Below are positions 25,499-34,671 of a DNA stretch of 64,000 nt, piece by piece. Where the stretch lies: the NCBI GenBank assembly GCA_023400235.1, contig JAEXFI010000045.1, positions 372,001-436,000 of the forward strand, read 5' to 3'. This DNA is from Bacillota bacterium (GTDB lineage Bacteria; Bacillota; Clostridia; Acetivibrionales; DSM-1351). Position numbers and translations under genes: made by a program. Within the stretch, counting starts at the first letter, position 1. Every line of letters starts with the position of its first letter. The notes beneath the pieces were generated by a model that was not told the DNA's origin, did no database searches, and was given only the letters and a program-made list of their open reading frames with translations.

Positions 25499-26410
25499 CT
25501 ATTCCTTCTCAGAAGCCTCTGCTTCCCCATCTGTGCCATTTTCCTTGTAGTCCTTTTTGTAAAAGCTTTCCCCTTCCTCCTCGTCTTCGTCTGCTTCTTC
25601 CAGCTCCGCAGAAGTTGCTTTTTCAGTCACAACATATTTTTTGATGATGGGATTGACATAGAAATTGTTCATTAATCCCATAAAGCCCGGCAGTATTAAA
25701 ACATAAATCAATAGACCTACTATTATGTTATAGAACGCCGCATAAGCTATGACCATATTCAGCGCAAGGAACAGCACATTTGGCAGCAGCTTTAATATTG
25801 AGAATATGAATGCATTCCTGTATAAGTCCTTAATGCTCAAATGTACCGTAACCAGCATTGGATAAATATACAAATGCATTATCAAAAAAACTATAAGGGA
25901 CAAAAATACAAAGGACGTTGCCGCAACATAAATCAGACCGCTCTGGCTGGTATAAAAGTTTATGGCTATGCCCAGGATATACATGACCACAATATCAATC
26001 ACAGTAATTATCATTCCCTGCTTGAAATTCTTTGTAAAATTCTCTTTGAAGTCCCACCATATAAAGGAGTGCTCTTCTCTTGAATAGTTCCTCAGTATAT
26101 AGGTGATTCCCGCCTGGACAGGGCCTATGGTTATTACAGGTATGAGTGTCATTACTGCAGCAAGAAAAAACCTCACATAAAAATCTCCCAGCCCCTCATC
26201 TATCTTAAGCTTTTGCAAAAAATTTGAAGCCACGATAAATGACACGAATAAGGCAGGTAAATTGAACAAGACAAACATAAGGTTTATTTTCATTACATGC
26301 CAGAACTTGCGTTTCAAAACATCAAAAAAAATGAAAAATCTGGGCTTTGGAGGAGCATCCTTCTCTACTCCAGGACCCGGTTTATTGTAATTTGCACTGA
26401 ATAACCCCAC
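25499..26410 (-). CDS. YesL-like DUF624 membrane protein
   Basis: About 303 residues with five or six membrane spans and a charged, glutamate-rich C-terminal tail (LEEADEDEEEGESFYKK). The GPVQAGITYILRNYSREEH block followed by a WWDFKENF-like segment is typical of DUF624/YesL proteins, often found with carbohydrate uptake systems. The start is taken as a GTG seven bases after GGAG; the ATG two codons upstream is too close to that site. Function is unknown. Confidence 0.75.
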   Translation of the reverse strand: MGLFSANYNKPGPGVEKDAPPKPRFFIFFDVLKRKFWHVMKINLMFVLFNLPALFVSFIVASNFLQKLKIDEGLGDFYVRFFLAAVMTLIPVITIGPVQAGITYILRNYSREEHSFIWWDFKENFTKNFKQGMIITVIDIVVMYILGIAINFYTSQSGLIYVAATSFVFLSLIVFLIMHLYIYPMLVTVHLSIKDLYRNAFIFSILKLLPNVLFLALNMVIAYAAFYNIIVGLLIYVLILPGFMGLMNNFYVNPIIKKYVVTEKATSAELEEADEDEEEGESFYKKDYKENGTDGEAEASEKE

Positions 26411-26734
26411 AAGCATTCTCCTTTTCTGTCACAGTCATATGTATTATGCTATGTAATAATAAGTATTTTATCAATTGTACTGCATTCCTTCAACATATTT
26501 TTTAAAATTAAAGAATTCCGGCACTGTTCAGGTACTGTTCAAATACTCTAAAATACTGCTCCAGGCCAAACCTTCTGCCTTAAGCCGGTGATAATTGCTT
26601 TTGATATTTAGGTATAAAAAGTTACCGTAATGTCGGAGCATATATGCAAATCCTGTTATAGTCCTTGTTTTGAAGCCTTTAAACTTGCTTTTAAAATATT
26701 TTGTACAAAAAACATATTTTTTATGATATTTTTG
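26411..26734. other. Intergenic gap, nothing recognised
   Basis: AT-rich sequence between the DUF624 gene start and the tRNA-Leu promoter, with no convincing frame or structured element. Confidence 0.5.
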
Positions 26735-26763
26735 TTGACACTCTCAAAATATCCTAGTATAAT
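26735..26763 (+). promoter_or_regulatory. Perfect consensus sigma-A promoter of tRNA-Leu
   Basis: TTGACA, a 17-base spacer and TATAAT, 40 bases upstream of the tRNA 5' end. Confidence 0.92.
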
Positions 26764-26803
26764 CATACTTGCTGATGCGGGAACGCATTAAAAAAGCATA
26801 AAT

Positions 26804-26886
26804 GCGATCGTGGCGGAACTGGCAGACGCGTACGTTTGAGGGGCGTATGGGAGACCGTATGGGTTCAAGTCCCATCGATCGCACCA
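26804..26886 (+). tRNA. tRNA-Leu (GAG)
   Basis: An 83-nt class II tRNA with encoded CCA. The acceptor stem is GCGATCG/CGATCGC, the anticodon stem TACGT/GCGTA encloses loop TTGAGGG, and there is a short variable arm (TGGGAGACCGTA) and T-arm ATGGGTTCAAGTCCCAT. Confidence 0.95.
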
Positions 26887-26926
26887 AAAAGAAAAACTCC
26901 ATTTTTTGAAATGGAGTTTTTCTTTT
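26887..26926 (+). terminator. Terminator of tRNA-Leu
   Basis: AGAAAAACTCCATTT pairs with AAATGGAGTTTTTCT and is followed by TTTGCC. The hairpin begins at the base after CCA. Confidence 0.88.
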
Positions 26927-26966
26927 GCCGTAAATAACATATCAATTTTGTTGGAGGATTTCTATA

Positions 26967-27581
26967 ATGGATCAGAAACCGCAAGAAGTAAAAACCGTTT
27001 TCGCAGACCCTTCTGCTCTCGGCCTTTTTGGATTGGCTATGGTAACACTTGTAGCCTCCTCCCAAAAGCTGGGCTGGACGGACGGGCTGTCTCTCGTTAT
27101 TCCCTGGGCTCTGTTTCTGGGAGGCTTTGCGCAGCTGTTCGCCTGCATCGGTGATGCTAAACGCAATAATGTTTTTGGAACCACCGCTTTTGGAGGCTAT
27201 GCCTTCTTCTGGTTTGGAGTTGCCTTCTCCTGGCTTGTAAAGCTTGGCTTTTTCGGTGAAAAGCTTGTTTCCGCAGCGGACGGCAGGCAGTTGGGCTTTG
27301 CCTTTGTAGGATATTTGATTTTTACTTTCTTTATGTCCATATTGGCAACTGAAACCAATAAAGTACTGTTTATAATATTTGTTCTCATTGATTTTTTGTT
27401 CATAGGACTTTCCTTGAGCACTTTTGGAATTGCAGAAGAATTCACCCACAAGCTGGCTGCCTGGGCTGAACTTGCAATTGCCCTGTGCTCCTTCTACGGT
27501 TCGGCTGCAGCAGTTTTCAACGGACACCTGGGGAAGGTGGTTCTGCCCGTGGGAAAACCTTTGGGATTGCTGAGGAAGTAA
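26967..27581 (+). CDS. Acetate uptake transporter family protein (GPR1/FUN34/YaaH)
   Basis: A 204-residue protein with six membrane spans. The N-terminal ADPSALGLFGLAMVTL is a variant of the NPxPLGL signature, and GTTAFGGYAFFWFGVAF follows, as in SatP/YaaH acetate-succinate channels and permeases. GGAGG precedes the ATG. It is monocistronic, between tRNA-Leu and a terminator. Uptake or release of acetate fits a fermentative organism, but the substrate is inferred from the family. Confidence 0.88.
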   Translation: MDQKPQEVKTVFADPSALGLFGLAMVTLVASSQKLGWTDGLSLVIPWALFLGGFAQLFACIGDAKRNNVFGTTAFGGYAFFWFGVAFSWLVKLGFFGEKLVSAADGRQLGFAFVGYLIFTFFMSILATETNKVLFIIFVLIDFLFIGLSLSTFGIAEEFTHKLAAWAELAIALCSFYGSAAAVFNGHLGKVVLPVGKPLGLLRK

Positions 27582-27688
27582 ACTGAATGTCTGAATTATA
27601 TCAGAGGCGTATTTCCAACTAGTTTAAGATTTTACTTTCAGTAGTCAGATTTATATAGATTTTATTAATCAATTTAATTTAAGCCTGC

Positions 27689-27729
27689 AGTGCTCTTTGG
27701 TTTTAATCAGAATCAGAGGGCACTTTTTA
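27689..27729 (+). terminator. Terminator of the acetate-transporter gene
   Basis: AGTGCTCT pairs with AGGGCACT-type sequence (one G-U) and is followed by TTTTTATATTT. Confidence 0.7.
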
Positions 27730-27804
27730 TATTTCTAAAAGATTAAATAGGGGCTGAGAATCATGTGGGTGATGTCTGATTTCTTTTCTATATTGCTATA
27801 ATCT

Positions 27805-30345
27805 CTAATGCCCAAAGCCTTCTATTTTCCATCCCGTCTGAGGAGATTCATAGACCATGCTGCAATCCCATGGCTGCTCCCCGCTGCTGATGGATATCAC
27901 CTTGTCATACTGAAGGTCTGCTGTTATTCTGAAGGTCTTGGTGTTTTTATCGGGTTCATTTATCAACTTGGCTTTTATAAGCCTCGCAGACTTCAGGCTG
28001 TCAAAGTCGGAATCTGTTAACAGCAGACCATATCCCTCCTTGAATAATTCATTGTTCGGCATGTTTGAGGTAAGGTTGCCCAACAACGTCTTTTTTGAGA
28101 TGCAGCCTTTCGCTGTCTGTGCGTCTTTTTCATTCAGTGCGGTGAAATATTCTTTGATTATCTGCTCAGGTTCCAGTTTTGAAAGCTTTTCATCGTTGGT
28201 ATCTACTTGAACTCTTTCTGCAAGCCATTCGTCAACCGTTTGACCTGCCGTCTTTTCAAAGCTGTTATGCTTCAGACTACAGGCATTAAAAGCGCTGTGC
28301 CGTCCGGCGCTGATGAACGCGCCGATGATTTTACCATTCTCTTTTACCACAATACCCCTGCAATTCTGTATGGGATAAAACTCCTGCGGCATACTCTCCC
28401 GGATTCTATAAATTTCAATATCAATATTCGCGGAATTGGAGTATCTGCTCATGTCCAAGCCTATATCCGTTGAGAGAACATTGTTATATGCGAAGTAATA
28501 TGCATTCGGATTGAAGCCGGTCAGAACAGTTATATTATTGAGCTTGTTATTCATCGCACTTATCTGATAATCAAGCGTCCATCCATATTTCCTAAACAGA
28601 GCTGCGGCATCAGTATCATCTATTGCAATCTTGATGTCTGTATTCTCCAGAAGTGAATCGACATAACGGGCAAAATTGGTATTCGTTTCGGAAAGGCCTC
28701 CGTCTCCCACAATATAGGCTTTGTTATACAGCGTATCATAATAAAGACCGTAGCTGGATCCGCTGATACTATTAGATAGTTGTATAGTGTATTGATTAAT
28801 ATAGTTTTCGTTCAGGTCTACCACTTTTTCAGTCGGTTGCCTATTCCGAATTGTTGAATCGATATATGCCACAATCTTTGAAGCAGTCGTCTCAAATTCG
28901 TCTGCCGATTTACTCCCATTAATTCCGGAAGGAAATGTTATTTTTACCCTGTCAAAGACCGAATTATTTGCCGCTTCTGGCGTGCCTTCGGCTTTCACGA
29001 TTTGTTCCGACAAATCGTTTATACCGCCGGAACCGGTATATATTTTGTATATTGCAACGCTTGCGTTCCTGTCGCTTCGAAATATTCCCACATACGGCTC
29101 CTCAATATAGTACGCATTTCCCTCAGCATACAGGCACAGCGTCCTTCTCTCCCCCGCAAGGTTAAGCCTGACGATGAGATAGTTGTTCAGTACCGGATAA
29201 TCGTTTACAGATTGCCGCAATGTTTTTCTTGCTCCAGAAAGAGCGGACAGTACGGTTTCAACATTGCTGCTGTCAGTTATAGTAACGACCCCAAGGGTTT
29301 CGTATTCGTTGTATTGCTCCATGTCCACGGAAATTACAGAGGCTGCATCCGGAAGTGCCAGCGATTTTGCCGGGTTCGCCAACAGGAGCAACGTAACGGC
29401 GATACACGCAATAACCGCAGCTATAACCATCCAAACCGCAGGCTTCTTGAAGTTCATAATATTCTTGATACGGCTCTTGATGTTCCCCTCGCCAAACGCC
29501 AGCGGGCTGCCATTAATAGGTCTCCGTCCGGTCGCAAGGGAAAGCAATGATGTGGAATACGCCGTCTTAATCTCACCGCCCATTTGTTTGAGGACACGCT
29601 CGTCACAGGACATCTCCATGTCCTTGACAGCGCAGACAAATGCCACCCACACCAGCGGATTGAACCAGTGCATTGCCAGAGCGAGAAAGGCAATCATCTT
29701 GACCATATGATCAAGCCGTTTGATATGTGTCTGCTCGTGCAGGATGATATAATCCTGCTCCTCAACCGATATGGTCGACGGCAGATAGATTTTAGGCCGG
29801 AATAAACCTATCACAAATGGCGTTGCGATGTGGTCGGCAAGATAGATGTTATCCCGTAGCCGTACTGCACCCACGAGTTTTCTACGTAACTCCAGCAAAG
29901 ATACTGCACTGTATATTAACATCACCATGATGCCGAGCAGCCAGAGCGTGGTAGCGGCTGACATCAGTAATTCAAGCGGGTCAGCGCCGGTCTGCTCACT
30001 GCCCTGGGGCAGGGTTTCGTTTATGGCCTCGCTGACGCCTGGAAGCGGCAAATTCACCCGAGGGTATTCCGTATGGACAATATCGCTGGGGATATAGGTC
30101 ATGCTGCTGTAGGCGCCGCCGTCGCTTACTGTCGCGGTGGGCGTATTGAAAAGACCGAGCAGCGAGAATTCAGTTGAAAAGGACACTGGGCAAAGGAGCC
30201 GGAATAAGACTACAGCCCAGAGCGCATAAGAAAATACCTTCGGCGACTTCCTCAGCAACAAACGCGCAAGCAGCACGATAACGATGACGATGCTTGCCGT
30301 CAGGCTCATATTCAGGATTTTAGGCAGTAGCGTATAGGTCCACAT
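27805..30345 (-). CDS. BlaR1/MecR1-type M56 membrane peptidase with long extracellular tail
   Basis: An 846-residue protein. Four N-terminal spans surround a cytosolic M56 zinc peptidase site, HEQTH at 203-207, with downstream HWFNPLVW. A fifth span near 303-325 leads to a ~500-residue outer region with two or three unassigned domains, the last (EQIIKEYFTALNEKDAQ) like DUF4829. No penicillin-binding SxxK domain is visible, so this is not a classical beta-lactam sensor. It overlaps the BlaI-like regulator by one base (TGATG). It probably cleaves that repressor when the outer region is triggered by an unknown signal. Confidence 0.88.
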   Translation of the reverse strand: MWTYTLLPKILNMSLTASIVIVIVLLARLLLRKSPKVFSYALWAVVLFRLLCPVSFSTEFSLLGLFNTPTATVSDGGAYSSMTYIPSDIVHTEYPRVNLPLPGVSEAINETLPQGSEQTGADPLELLMSAATTLWLLGIMVMLIYSAVSLLELRRKLVGAVRLRDNIYLADHIATPFVIGLFRPKIYLPSTISVEEQDYIILHEQTHIKRLDHMVKMIAFLALAMHWFNPLVWVAFVCAVKDMEMSCDERVLKQMGGEIKTAYSTSLLSLATGRRPINGSPLAFGEGNIKSRIKNIMNFKKPAVWMVIAAVIACIAVTLLLLANPAKSLALPDAASVISVDMEQYNEYETLGVVTITDSSNVETVLSALSGARKTLRQSVNDYPVLNNYLIVRLNLAGERRTLCLYAEGNAYYIEEPYVGIFRSDRNASVAIYKIYTGSGGINDLSEQIVKAEGTPEAANNSVFDRVKITFPSGINGSKSADEFETTASKIVAYIDSTIRNRQPTEKVVDLNENYINQYTIQLSNSISGSSYGLYYDTLYNKAYIVGDGGLSETNTNFARYVDSLLENTDIKIAIDDTDAAALFRKYGWTLDYQISAMNNKLNNITVLTGFNPNAYYFAYNNVLSTDIGLDMSRYSNSANIDIEIYRIRESMPQEFYPIQNCRGIVVKENGKIIGAFISAGRHSAFNACSLKHNSFEKTAGQTVDEWLAERVQVDTNDEKLSKLEPEQIIKEYFTALNEKDAQTAKGCISKKTLLGNLTSNMPNNELFKEGYGLLLTDSDFDSLKSARLIKAKLINEPDKNTKTFRITADLQYDKVISISSGEQPWDCSMVYESPQTGWKIEGFGH

Positions 30346-30710
30346 CAGAATTCACCCCGCTTCTCATCGATGAGCTTTTGTAGCTCATTGATTTCAATAT
30401 CCGACAGCTTCTTTCGCATGGTGAACGCCGCCAGAAACTGCGGCAGCGACCCGCCGAAGGTCTCCTCCACGAACTTTTCGCTTTGCAGGGCGGAAAACCC
30501 CTGCCTGCTTAAAAGTGAAGAAACCATCCCGTCCTTATTCTGAAAGATACCGCGGTCGATAAGCCGGCGTAACATAGTGTATGTCGTTGACTTCTTCCAG
30601 GTCAGCTCCTTTTCGCAGAGCTTTACCAAGTCGCCGGAGGATATGGGCTCATTATCCCACATCAGTTCGGCAAATTTCGTTTCCATGACTCCTAGTTTAC
30701 AATCTTCCAT
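30345..30710 (-). CDS. BlaI/MecI-family transcriptional repressor
   Basis: A 121-residue winged-helix protein. The recognition region has SGDLVKLCEKELTWKKSTTY and TMLRRLIDRGIFQ, followed by a C-terminal dimer region (FTMRKKLSDIEINELQKLI). The start at 30710 has GGAGG at seven bases; an upstream ATG would place the operators inside the gene. The family binds dyads over its own promoter and is inactivated by cleavage by its M56 partner, which here lies immediately downstream. Two matching dyads lie upstream. Confidence 0.92.
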   Translation of the reverse strand: MEDCKLGVMETKFAELMWDNEPISSGDLVKLCEKELTWKKSTTYTMLRRLIDRGIFQNKDGMVSSLLSRQGFSALQSEKFVEETFGGSLPQFLAAFTMRKKLSDIEINELQKLIDEKRGEF

Positions 30711-30723
30711 GCCATTGCCTCCA

Positions 30724-30779
30724 AGTCTAATGATATTAAACCTCATCATTAGTTTAATGCCGTTAGACTAAAATGTCAA
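30724..30779 (-). promoter_or_regulatory. BlaI-type promoter-operator region with two dyads
   Basis: On the minus strand TTGACA (30774-30779), a 17-base spacer and TAAACT (30751-30756) form the promoter. Dyad 1 (30750-30770) is TAGTTTAA-N5-TTAGACTA and covers the spacer and -10. Dyad 2 (30725-30741) is GTCTAA-N5-TTAAAC, downstream of the start. Both fit AGTYTAA-N5-TTARACY. Confidence 0.8.
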
Positions 30780-30975
30780 TAGTGCGAATCTCAAAAGTGC
30801 AGATTCTTCAAACCAGCTCCAACGCCATCGACACAATCAATAAAGGCAAATGCATCGTCTGCCCAACCGCACAATGGCGATGTTCGTGTCGTAGACGGAG
30901 AAAGGTAAGGCTTCTGCCACCTTCAAGTGTGTTATGTAGTGGCTGTGACATTACCTCAATATTATTAAGCATACA

Positions 30976-31010
30976 AAACCGCCGGCAGCAACCAGCTTCC
31001 GGCGGTTTTG
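30976..31010 (-). terminator. Terminator of the SLH-domain gene
   Basis: AAAACCGCCGG pairs with CCGGCGGTTTT around a 13-base loop, just past the gene end. Confidence 0.88.
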
Positions 31011-31043
31011 CATATAAGTCACTTGGTTCAGGCAGTTTTTGCA

Positions 31044-32138
31044 CTACCCTGCCGGGTTTACCTGTACGGTAAAGGTGGTGGTTTTGGTCACATCCCCTAC
31101 AGTAAAGCTTACCCTTACAGTTACGGTGCCCTGGGTGTCAAATGTGCTTCCCGCAGCAGGTGCGGTAGTGTATTCCGTGATAATATTATTTGTGTTGTTG
31201 CTGTAGTTTGCAGTCACCACCATACCTGACAGGACAAGGGTCTCACCAGCAGTATAGATTGTCTTTGCAGGAGGAGTTGTTACGGCAATGGCTTCCAGCA
31301 CTACAGGCTTGTCTTCAAATTCTGCGGTAACAGTGACATTTTCTGCAGGCATGATGAAGCTATTCCCTGTGACCGCAGTGCCATTGTATTTTAAGCTGCC
31401 GGCTCTAAGCTGCTTTAAAGCCTCCGGCGTTACAGTCAGAGTGACCACCGTCCCAGGTCGTGCTTTTGCCGGAGCAGCTGAAACCGTACCCCCTTCAAGT
31501 GAAGCAATGGTTACGGTGTATGAAGGAACAGATATGTTGTATATCAGCTTGCACAATTCGGCGCGTGTCACCTTGTCCGCCGGTTTAAGGCTCTCACTGT
31601 CATACAGGCCTTCCAGCACCTTTGCATTTATACATGCCGACACTCCATCCCTGGCCCATTCCGAAATAGCGGCAGCGTCTGCATAAGCCTTGTAGGCATC
31701 CTCCTCTGCAACTCCCAGATTATATGTCTTCATTGTTATCAGGGCCAGCTGCTCCCGGGTTAGATAGCCTGAGGGTGAAAATTTTGCTGCGCTTGTGCCG
31801 CTGAGAATTCCCAGGCTTCTTAAAATGACCACGGAACTGTCGTAATAATTCCTAAGCTTTGTAATATCGTTGTAAGGATGGTTGTCCTCTATGATATTCA
31901 AGGACCGGCACCATATCGCCGCAAATTGTGCTCGGGAAACCTTTGCATCAGGCGAAAAGGTACCGGCACCGGTTCCAGCCACAAACCCATTGGCCCGGCT
32001 GAACTCCACAGCATCCCTGTAGGGATGGTTCTGCGGCACATCAGTAAAGGCGGCGGCGGATATTGAAGTGATTGCTGCCGTAAAAAAAATAGCTGTTAAA
32101 AATATTGCAAGCAGTTTTTTTAATTTTTTAAGACCCAT
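31044..32138 (-). CDS. Secreted S-layer-homology protein with Ig-like domains
   Basis: A 364-residue exported protein. The signal peptide (MGLKKLKKLLAIFLTAIFF, cleavage near SISAAA) precedes two or three SLH repeats at about 32-215 (FTDVPQNHPYRDAVEFSRAN, FSPDAKVSRAQFAAIW, FSPSGYLTREQLALI, KPADKVTRAELCKLI). Then come an InlB-type beta repeat (~220-285) and a group 3 bacterial Ig-like domain to the end. SLH domains bind pyruvylated wall polymers, so this is a cell-surface protein. The start at 32138 follows GGAGAG; an upstream ATG would add 41 residues before the signal peptide. Confidence 0.88.
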   Translation of the reverse strand: MGLKKLKKLLAIFLTAIFFTAAITSISAAAFTDVPQNHPYRDAVEFSRANGFVAGTGAGTFSPDAKVSRAQFAAIWCRSLNIIEDNHPYNDITKLRNYYDSSVVILRSLGILSGTSAAKFSPSGYLTREQLALITMKTYNLGVAEEDAYKAYADAAAISEWARDGVSACINAKVLEGLYDSESLKPADKVTRAELCKLIYNISVPSYTVTIASLEGGTVSAAPAKARPGTVVTLTVTPEALKQLRAGSLKYNGTAVTGNSFIMPAENVTVTAEFEDKPVVLEAIAVTTPPAKTIYTAGETLVLSGMVVTANYSNNTNNIITEYTTAPAAGSTFDTQGTVTVRVSFTVGDVTKTTTFTVQVNPAG

Positions 32139-32331
32139 GCTCTCTCCATTTCCAGCCGAAGAAAATTTCACTTTGAAATGCTCCGGCTTCCATAACAAAT
32201 GCTTCATTGACAAATGCTTCATATTCCCTAGTCTTTGGCAAACTGCCACTATTAAAACCATGAATATAAATCAATATTTGTATGGAAGGACTATAACAGC
32301 CACATATTGGATTAAGCTTTAGAAAATTTTA

Positions 32332-32514
32332 TCAGATTTGCTTTCTGACAGTCTTATACTCGTCATTGAAACGGAAATATGGGCAGTTGTTATAGGAATT
32401 CCTTAAAAACCGCCCCATTTCATCTTCATCCAGATTTGCTTCACACTGATACGCGGCAAAATCTTCATCATATATATAGTTAATGCAGCATTCGCAGTTC
32501 TTTGCGCCTTTCAT
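32332..32514 (-). CDS. DUF6472-like small cysteine-containing protein
   Basis: A 60-residue protein with the pattern CECCINYIYDEDFAAYQC, then LDEDEMGRF and NCPYFRFNDEYKTVRKQ, which matches the DUF6472 family of Clostridia. The five cysteines suggest metal binding. The ATG follows GGGAGT. Function is unknown; it is monocistronic. Confidence 0.8.
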   Translation of the reverse strand: MKGAKNCECCINYIYDEDFAAYQCEANLDEDEMGRFLRNSYNNCPYFRFNDEYKTVRKQI

Positions 32515-32636
32515 ATTAAACTCCCGTCTACTCGCATAGGGCGTACAGACCTCCCCATAGAATTGGTATTTTATCTTAAAGTTTCTTATTTATATATTAG
32601 CATTTTTACGGAGGAAGCAAAAGCAGTTCAGTAAAA

Positions 32637-33485
32637 TCAGCTCAGGCTACCTTCCTGACTGCTCTCCTGCTCACTTTCCAGCCTGCTTTCCCAGCTACTT
32701 TCCAGGGAGTTGAATTCCGCCTTTTGCCTGGCCGGGAACTCATAATATTTATTGCTCAGATCCTTGAAGTCAAGCCTTTTTGCAGATGGCAGCAAATACG
32801 CCGACACAGTGGAGCCTTTTCTCCTTTTCTTGTTAAGTAGCTCAATTATCCTTTCCCCTGAGGCTATTCCAACGCCATGCCCGTAATACAGACCGTTGTC
32901 CAGCAGAAATACATTTTCCCCCTGCCACTCAGGTTTTACAGGGTCAACATCTGGATTTTTAAAATATCTGCAGTCTCCCGGAAGGTAATCGGCTACTCTG
33001 ATGTAATCCACTATTCCAAGATTATAGGACAGGTGCTGCCAATTCATAAGATATATCCTGGGGAATAATCTGTTGAACAGCTGTTCCGGCAAAACATCCA
33101 CAAGAGCCTTATAATATACGATGACCATAGCAGTTGCGCACTCGGTAGCATACATTGAACTGTTTATGTATATGTCTTTTATGGCATCTGACGGCTTGAC
33201 CCCACTTTTAAGCTCAAACCCTCCCTCACCGGTTCTGTACCAGAATTCGGGATTGCACCTGGACTTTCTGAATACACTGAAGTCCATACTGCTTTTATTC
33301 AGGCTTTTGGAAGCATTGACGAGGCTTTTTCGCACGCTCAGCTCAAACTTAAGGTCGTTCAGAGAACTGTAATTGTAGACCTCACTGCTGCTCATGAGTA
33401 TATCCAATACCTTTCCCTCTGTGCTGTTTGATCCGTACTGGCTGATAAAATCCGCCTCCAGCACTTTCCCGTTAATCTTAATCAT
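32637..33485 (-). CDS. tgl: Protein-glutamine gamma-glutamyltransferase, spore-coat transglutaminase
   Basis: A 282-residue homologue of B. subtilis Tgl, which cross-links spore-coat proteins through Gln-Lys isopeptide bonds. The catalytic cysteine falls at position 116 in YATECATAMVIVYY, as in B. subtilis. LPGDCRYFKNPDVDP, WQGENVFLLDNGLYYGHGVG and the C-terminal KGSTVSAYLLPSAKRLD are family blocks. The last ~35 residues are an extra Glu/Ser-rich tail (ESSWESRLESEQESS). The ATG overlaps the previous stop as ATGA, and GGGGGA lies just upstream, so it is coupled to that unknown gene. Confidence 0.92.
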   Translation of the reverse strand: MIKINGKVLEADFISQYGSNSTEGKVLDILMSSSEVYNYSSLNDLKFELSVRKSLVNASKSLNKSSMDFSVFRKSRCNPEFWYRTGEGGFELKSGVKPSDAIKDIYINSSMYATECATAMVIVYYKALVDVLPEQLFNRLFPRIYLMNWQHLSYNLGIVDYIRVADYLPGDCRYFKNPDVDPVKPEWQGENVFLLDNGLYYGHGVGIASGERIIELLNKKRRKGSTVSAYLLPSAKRLDFKDLSNKYYEFPARQKAEFNSLESSWESRLESEQESSQEGSLS

Positions 33486-34492
33486 TGAACATCCCCCATT
33501 ACCCTTTCAGCTATTTCAATCTGTCTTTCCACCGGACTTTGTATCCACTTGTTCCATTTATACCTGTTATAGTGATAGAGTGCATTTGAATAATTTGAAA
33601 GTAAAAGCTTATAGTCCTCCTCCAGTTCCTTGAACCGCTCCAGATTTTCATACCCTGGGCCTCCTGCAAGCCTGGACTGGGGCCCGGACTGCTGCAAAAA
33701 ACCTCCCACCGGCTTTTGAAGGTACTTAGCCTCAAGTGCTACTGCAAACCTTGCTGGCTCAAAGGTCTGATTATTGGTAACTCCCGTGTAATACAGAAAG
33801 TTCTGATTCTGGCTTATCCATTTCAAGGTGTTCTGATGCTGCTTTCTCGGACTATCCTCCCTCTCGCTGACTGCAGGTATGAAATTCAGCAGCTTCCTGG
33901 CTAATTCCACATCCTTGGGTTCGGAGGAACGCAGCCTGGCAGCCAGCCCATTAAGATTTTGAGGATTTATGGTTTCAAAATATGCCCAGGTCAGGTCATA
34001 AATAAACGAGCCCTTTCTATAGCGTTTGAATATCATATCCTCGATTATCCTCAGGCTGCGGTTGTTGCCGTATACTTTTAAGAGGCATATGGCAGCAGTA
34101 TCCAGTACTTGATCATATTCTTCACTTAGTCCGTCCTCTGCATAGCCCGATTCAAGCATCCATCGCAGGAATTCGGGGTTCTCGGGATTCTCCGGAATCT
34201 CGGAATTCTCCCCGGCATGTTCCTGCAAAAGCACCTGGGAATCCAGCTCTTCTGCCTCCAATACCCGGCTTATGAAATTATATGCATATGTACTCCTTGC
34301 GTTCAAGCCATTTGAAAGCTGCAGCCTTTTGATTTCCGGACAGAGTATGAACATGGAAGGAAACTGCAGATTCTTCTGATTGACAGACTTCAGAGCTTCA
34401 TTCGCATCGTTTCCTGCCATGTCCCTAAAGACTGTCAGCAGCCTGTCACTTCCATAATAAATCCTAATCTCATCAAATAACGAAATATTCAT
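33482..34492 (-). CDS. Unrecognised protein translationally coupled to tgl
   Basis: A 336-residue soluble, mainly helical protein with no signal peptide or membrane span. Residues ~93-106 hold a short Asn/Pro/Glu repeat (SEIPENPENPEF). The C-terminal ~70 residues are rich in Tyr, Arg and Lys (LEEDYKLLLSNYSNALYHYN, then RYKWNKWIQS). It overlaps tgl by 4 bp, which suggests a joint role, possibly in spore-coat assembly or as a Tgl partner. This is inferred from context only. AGGAAAG precedes the ATG. Confidence 0.7.
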   Translation of the reverse strand: MNISLFDEIRIYYGSDRLLTVFRDMAGNDANEALKSVNQKNLQFPSMFILCPEIKRLQLSNGLNARSTYAYNFISRVLEAEELDSQVLLQEHAGENSEIPENPENPEFLRWMLESGYAEDGLSEEYDQVLDTAAICLLKVYGNNRSLRIIEDMIFKRYRKGSFIYDLTWAYFETINPQNLNGLAARLRSSEPKDVELARKLLNFIPAVSEREDSPRKQHQNTLKWISQNQNFLYYTGVTNNQTFEPARFAVALEAKYLQKPVGGFLQQSGPQSRLAGGPGYENLERFKELEEDYKLLLSNYSNALYHYNRYKWNKWIQSPVERQIEIAERVMGDVQ

Positions 34493-34671
34493 ACAATACT
34501 TTCCTCTTTCATAATATCGTATGTATTATTATATGAAAAAAGGCCCGCATGTTTACAGTTGAGAGTAAAAATCCTTGTTATAAATTGCTATTCCATTATT
34601 TTCAGGTTGTGCTATAATAGCTATGGTTGTCTTCACTGCACCAATTACATAGCTATCGGAGAGTACTTTTT

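Noticed and set aside
27805..30345. A classical beta-lactam sensor BlaR1
   Set aside because: The M56 domain is clear, but no penicillin-binding SxxK motif is visible in the outer region.
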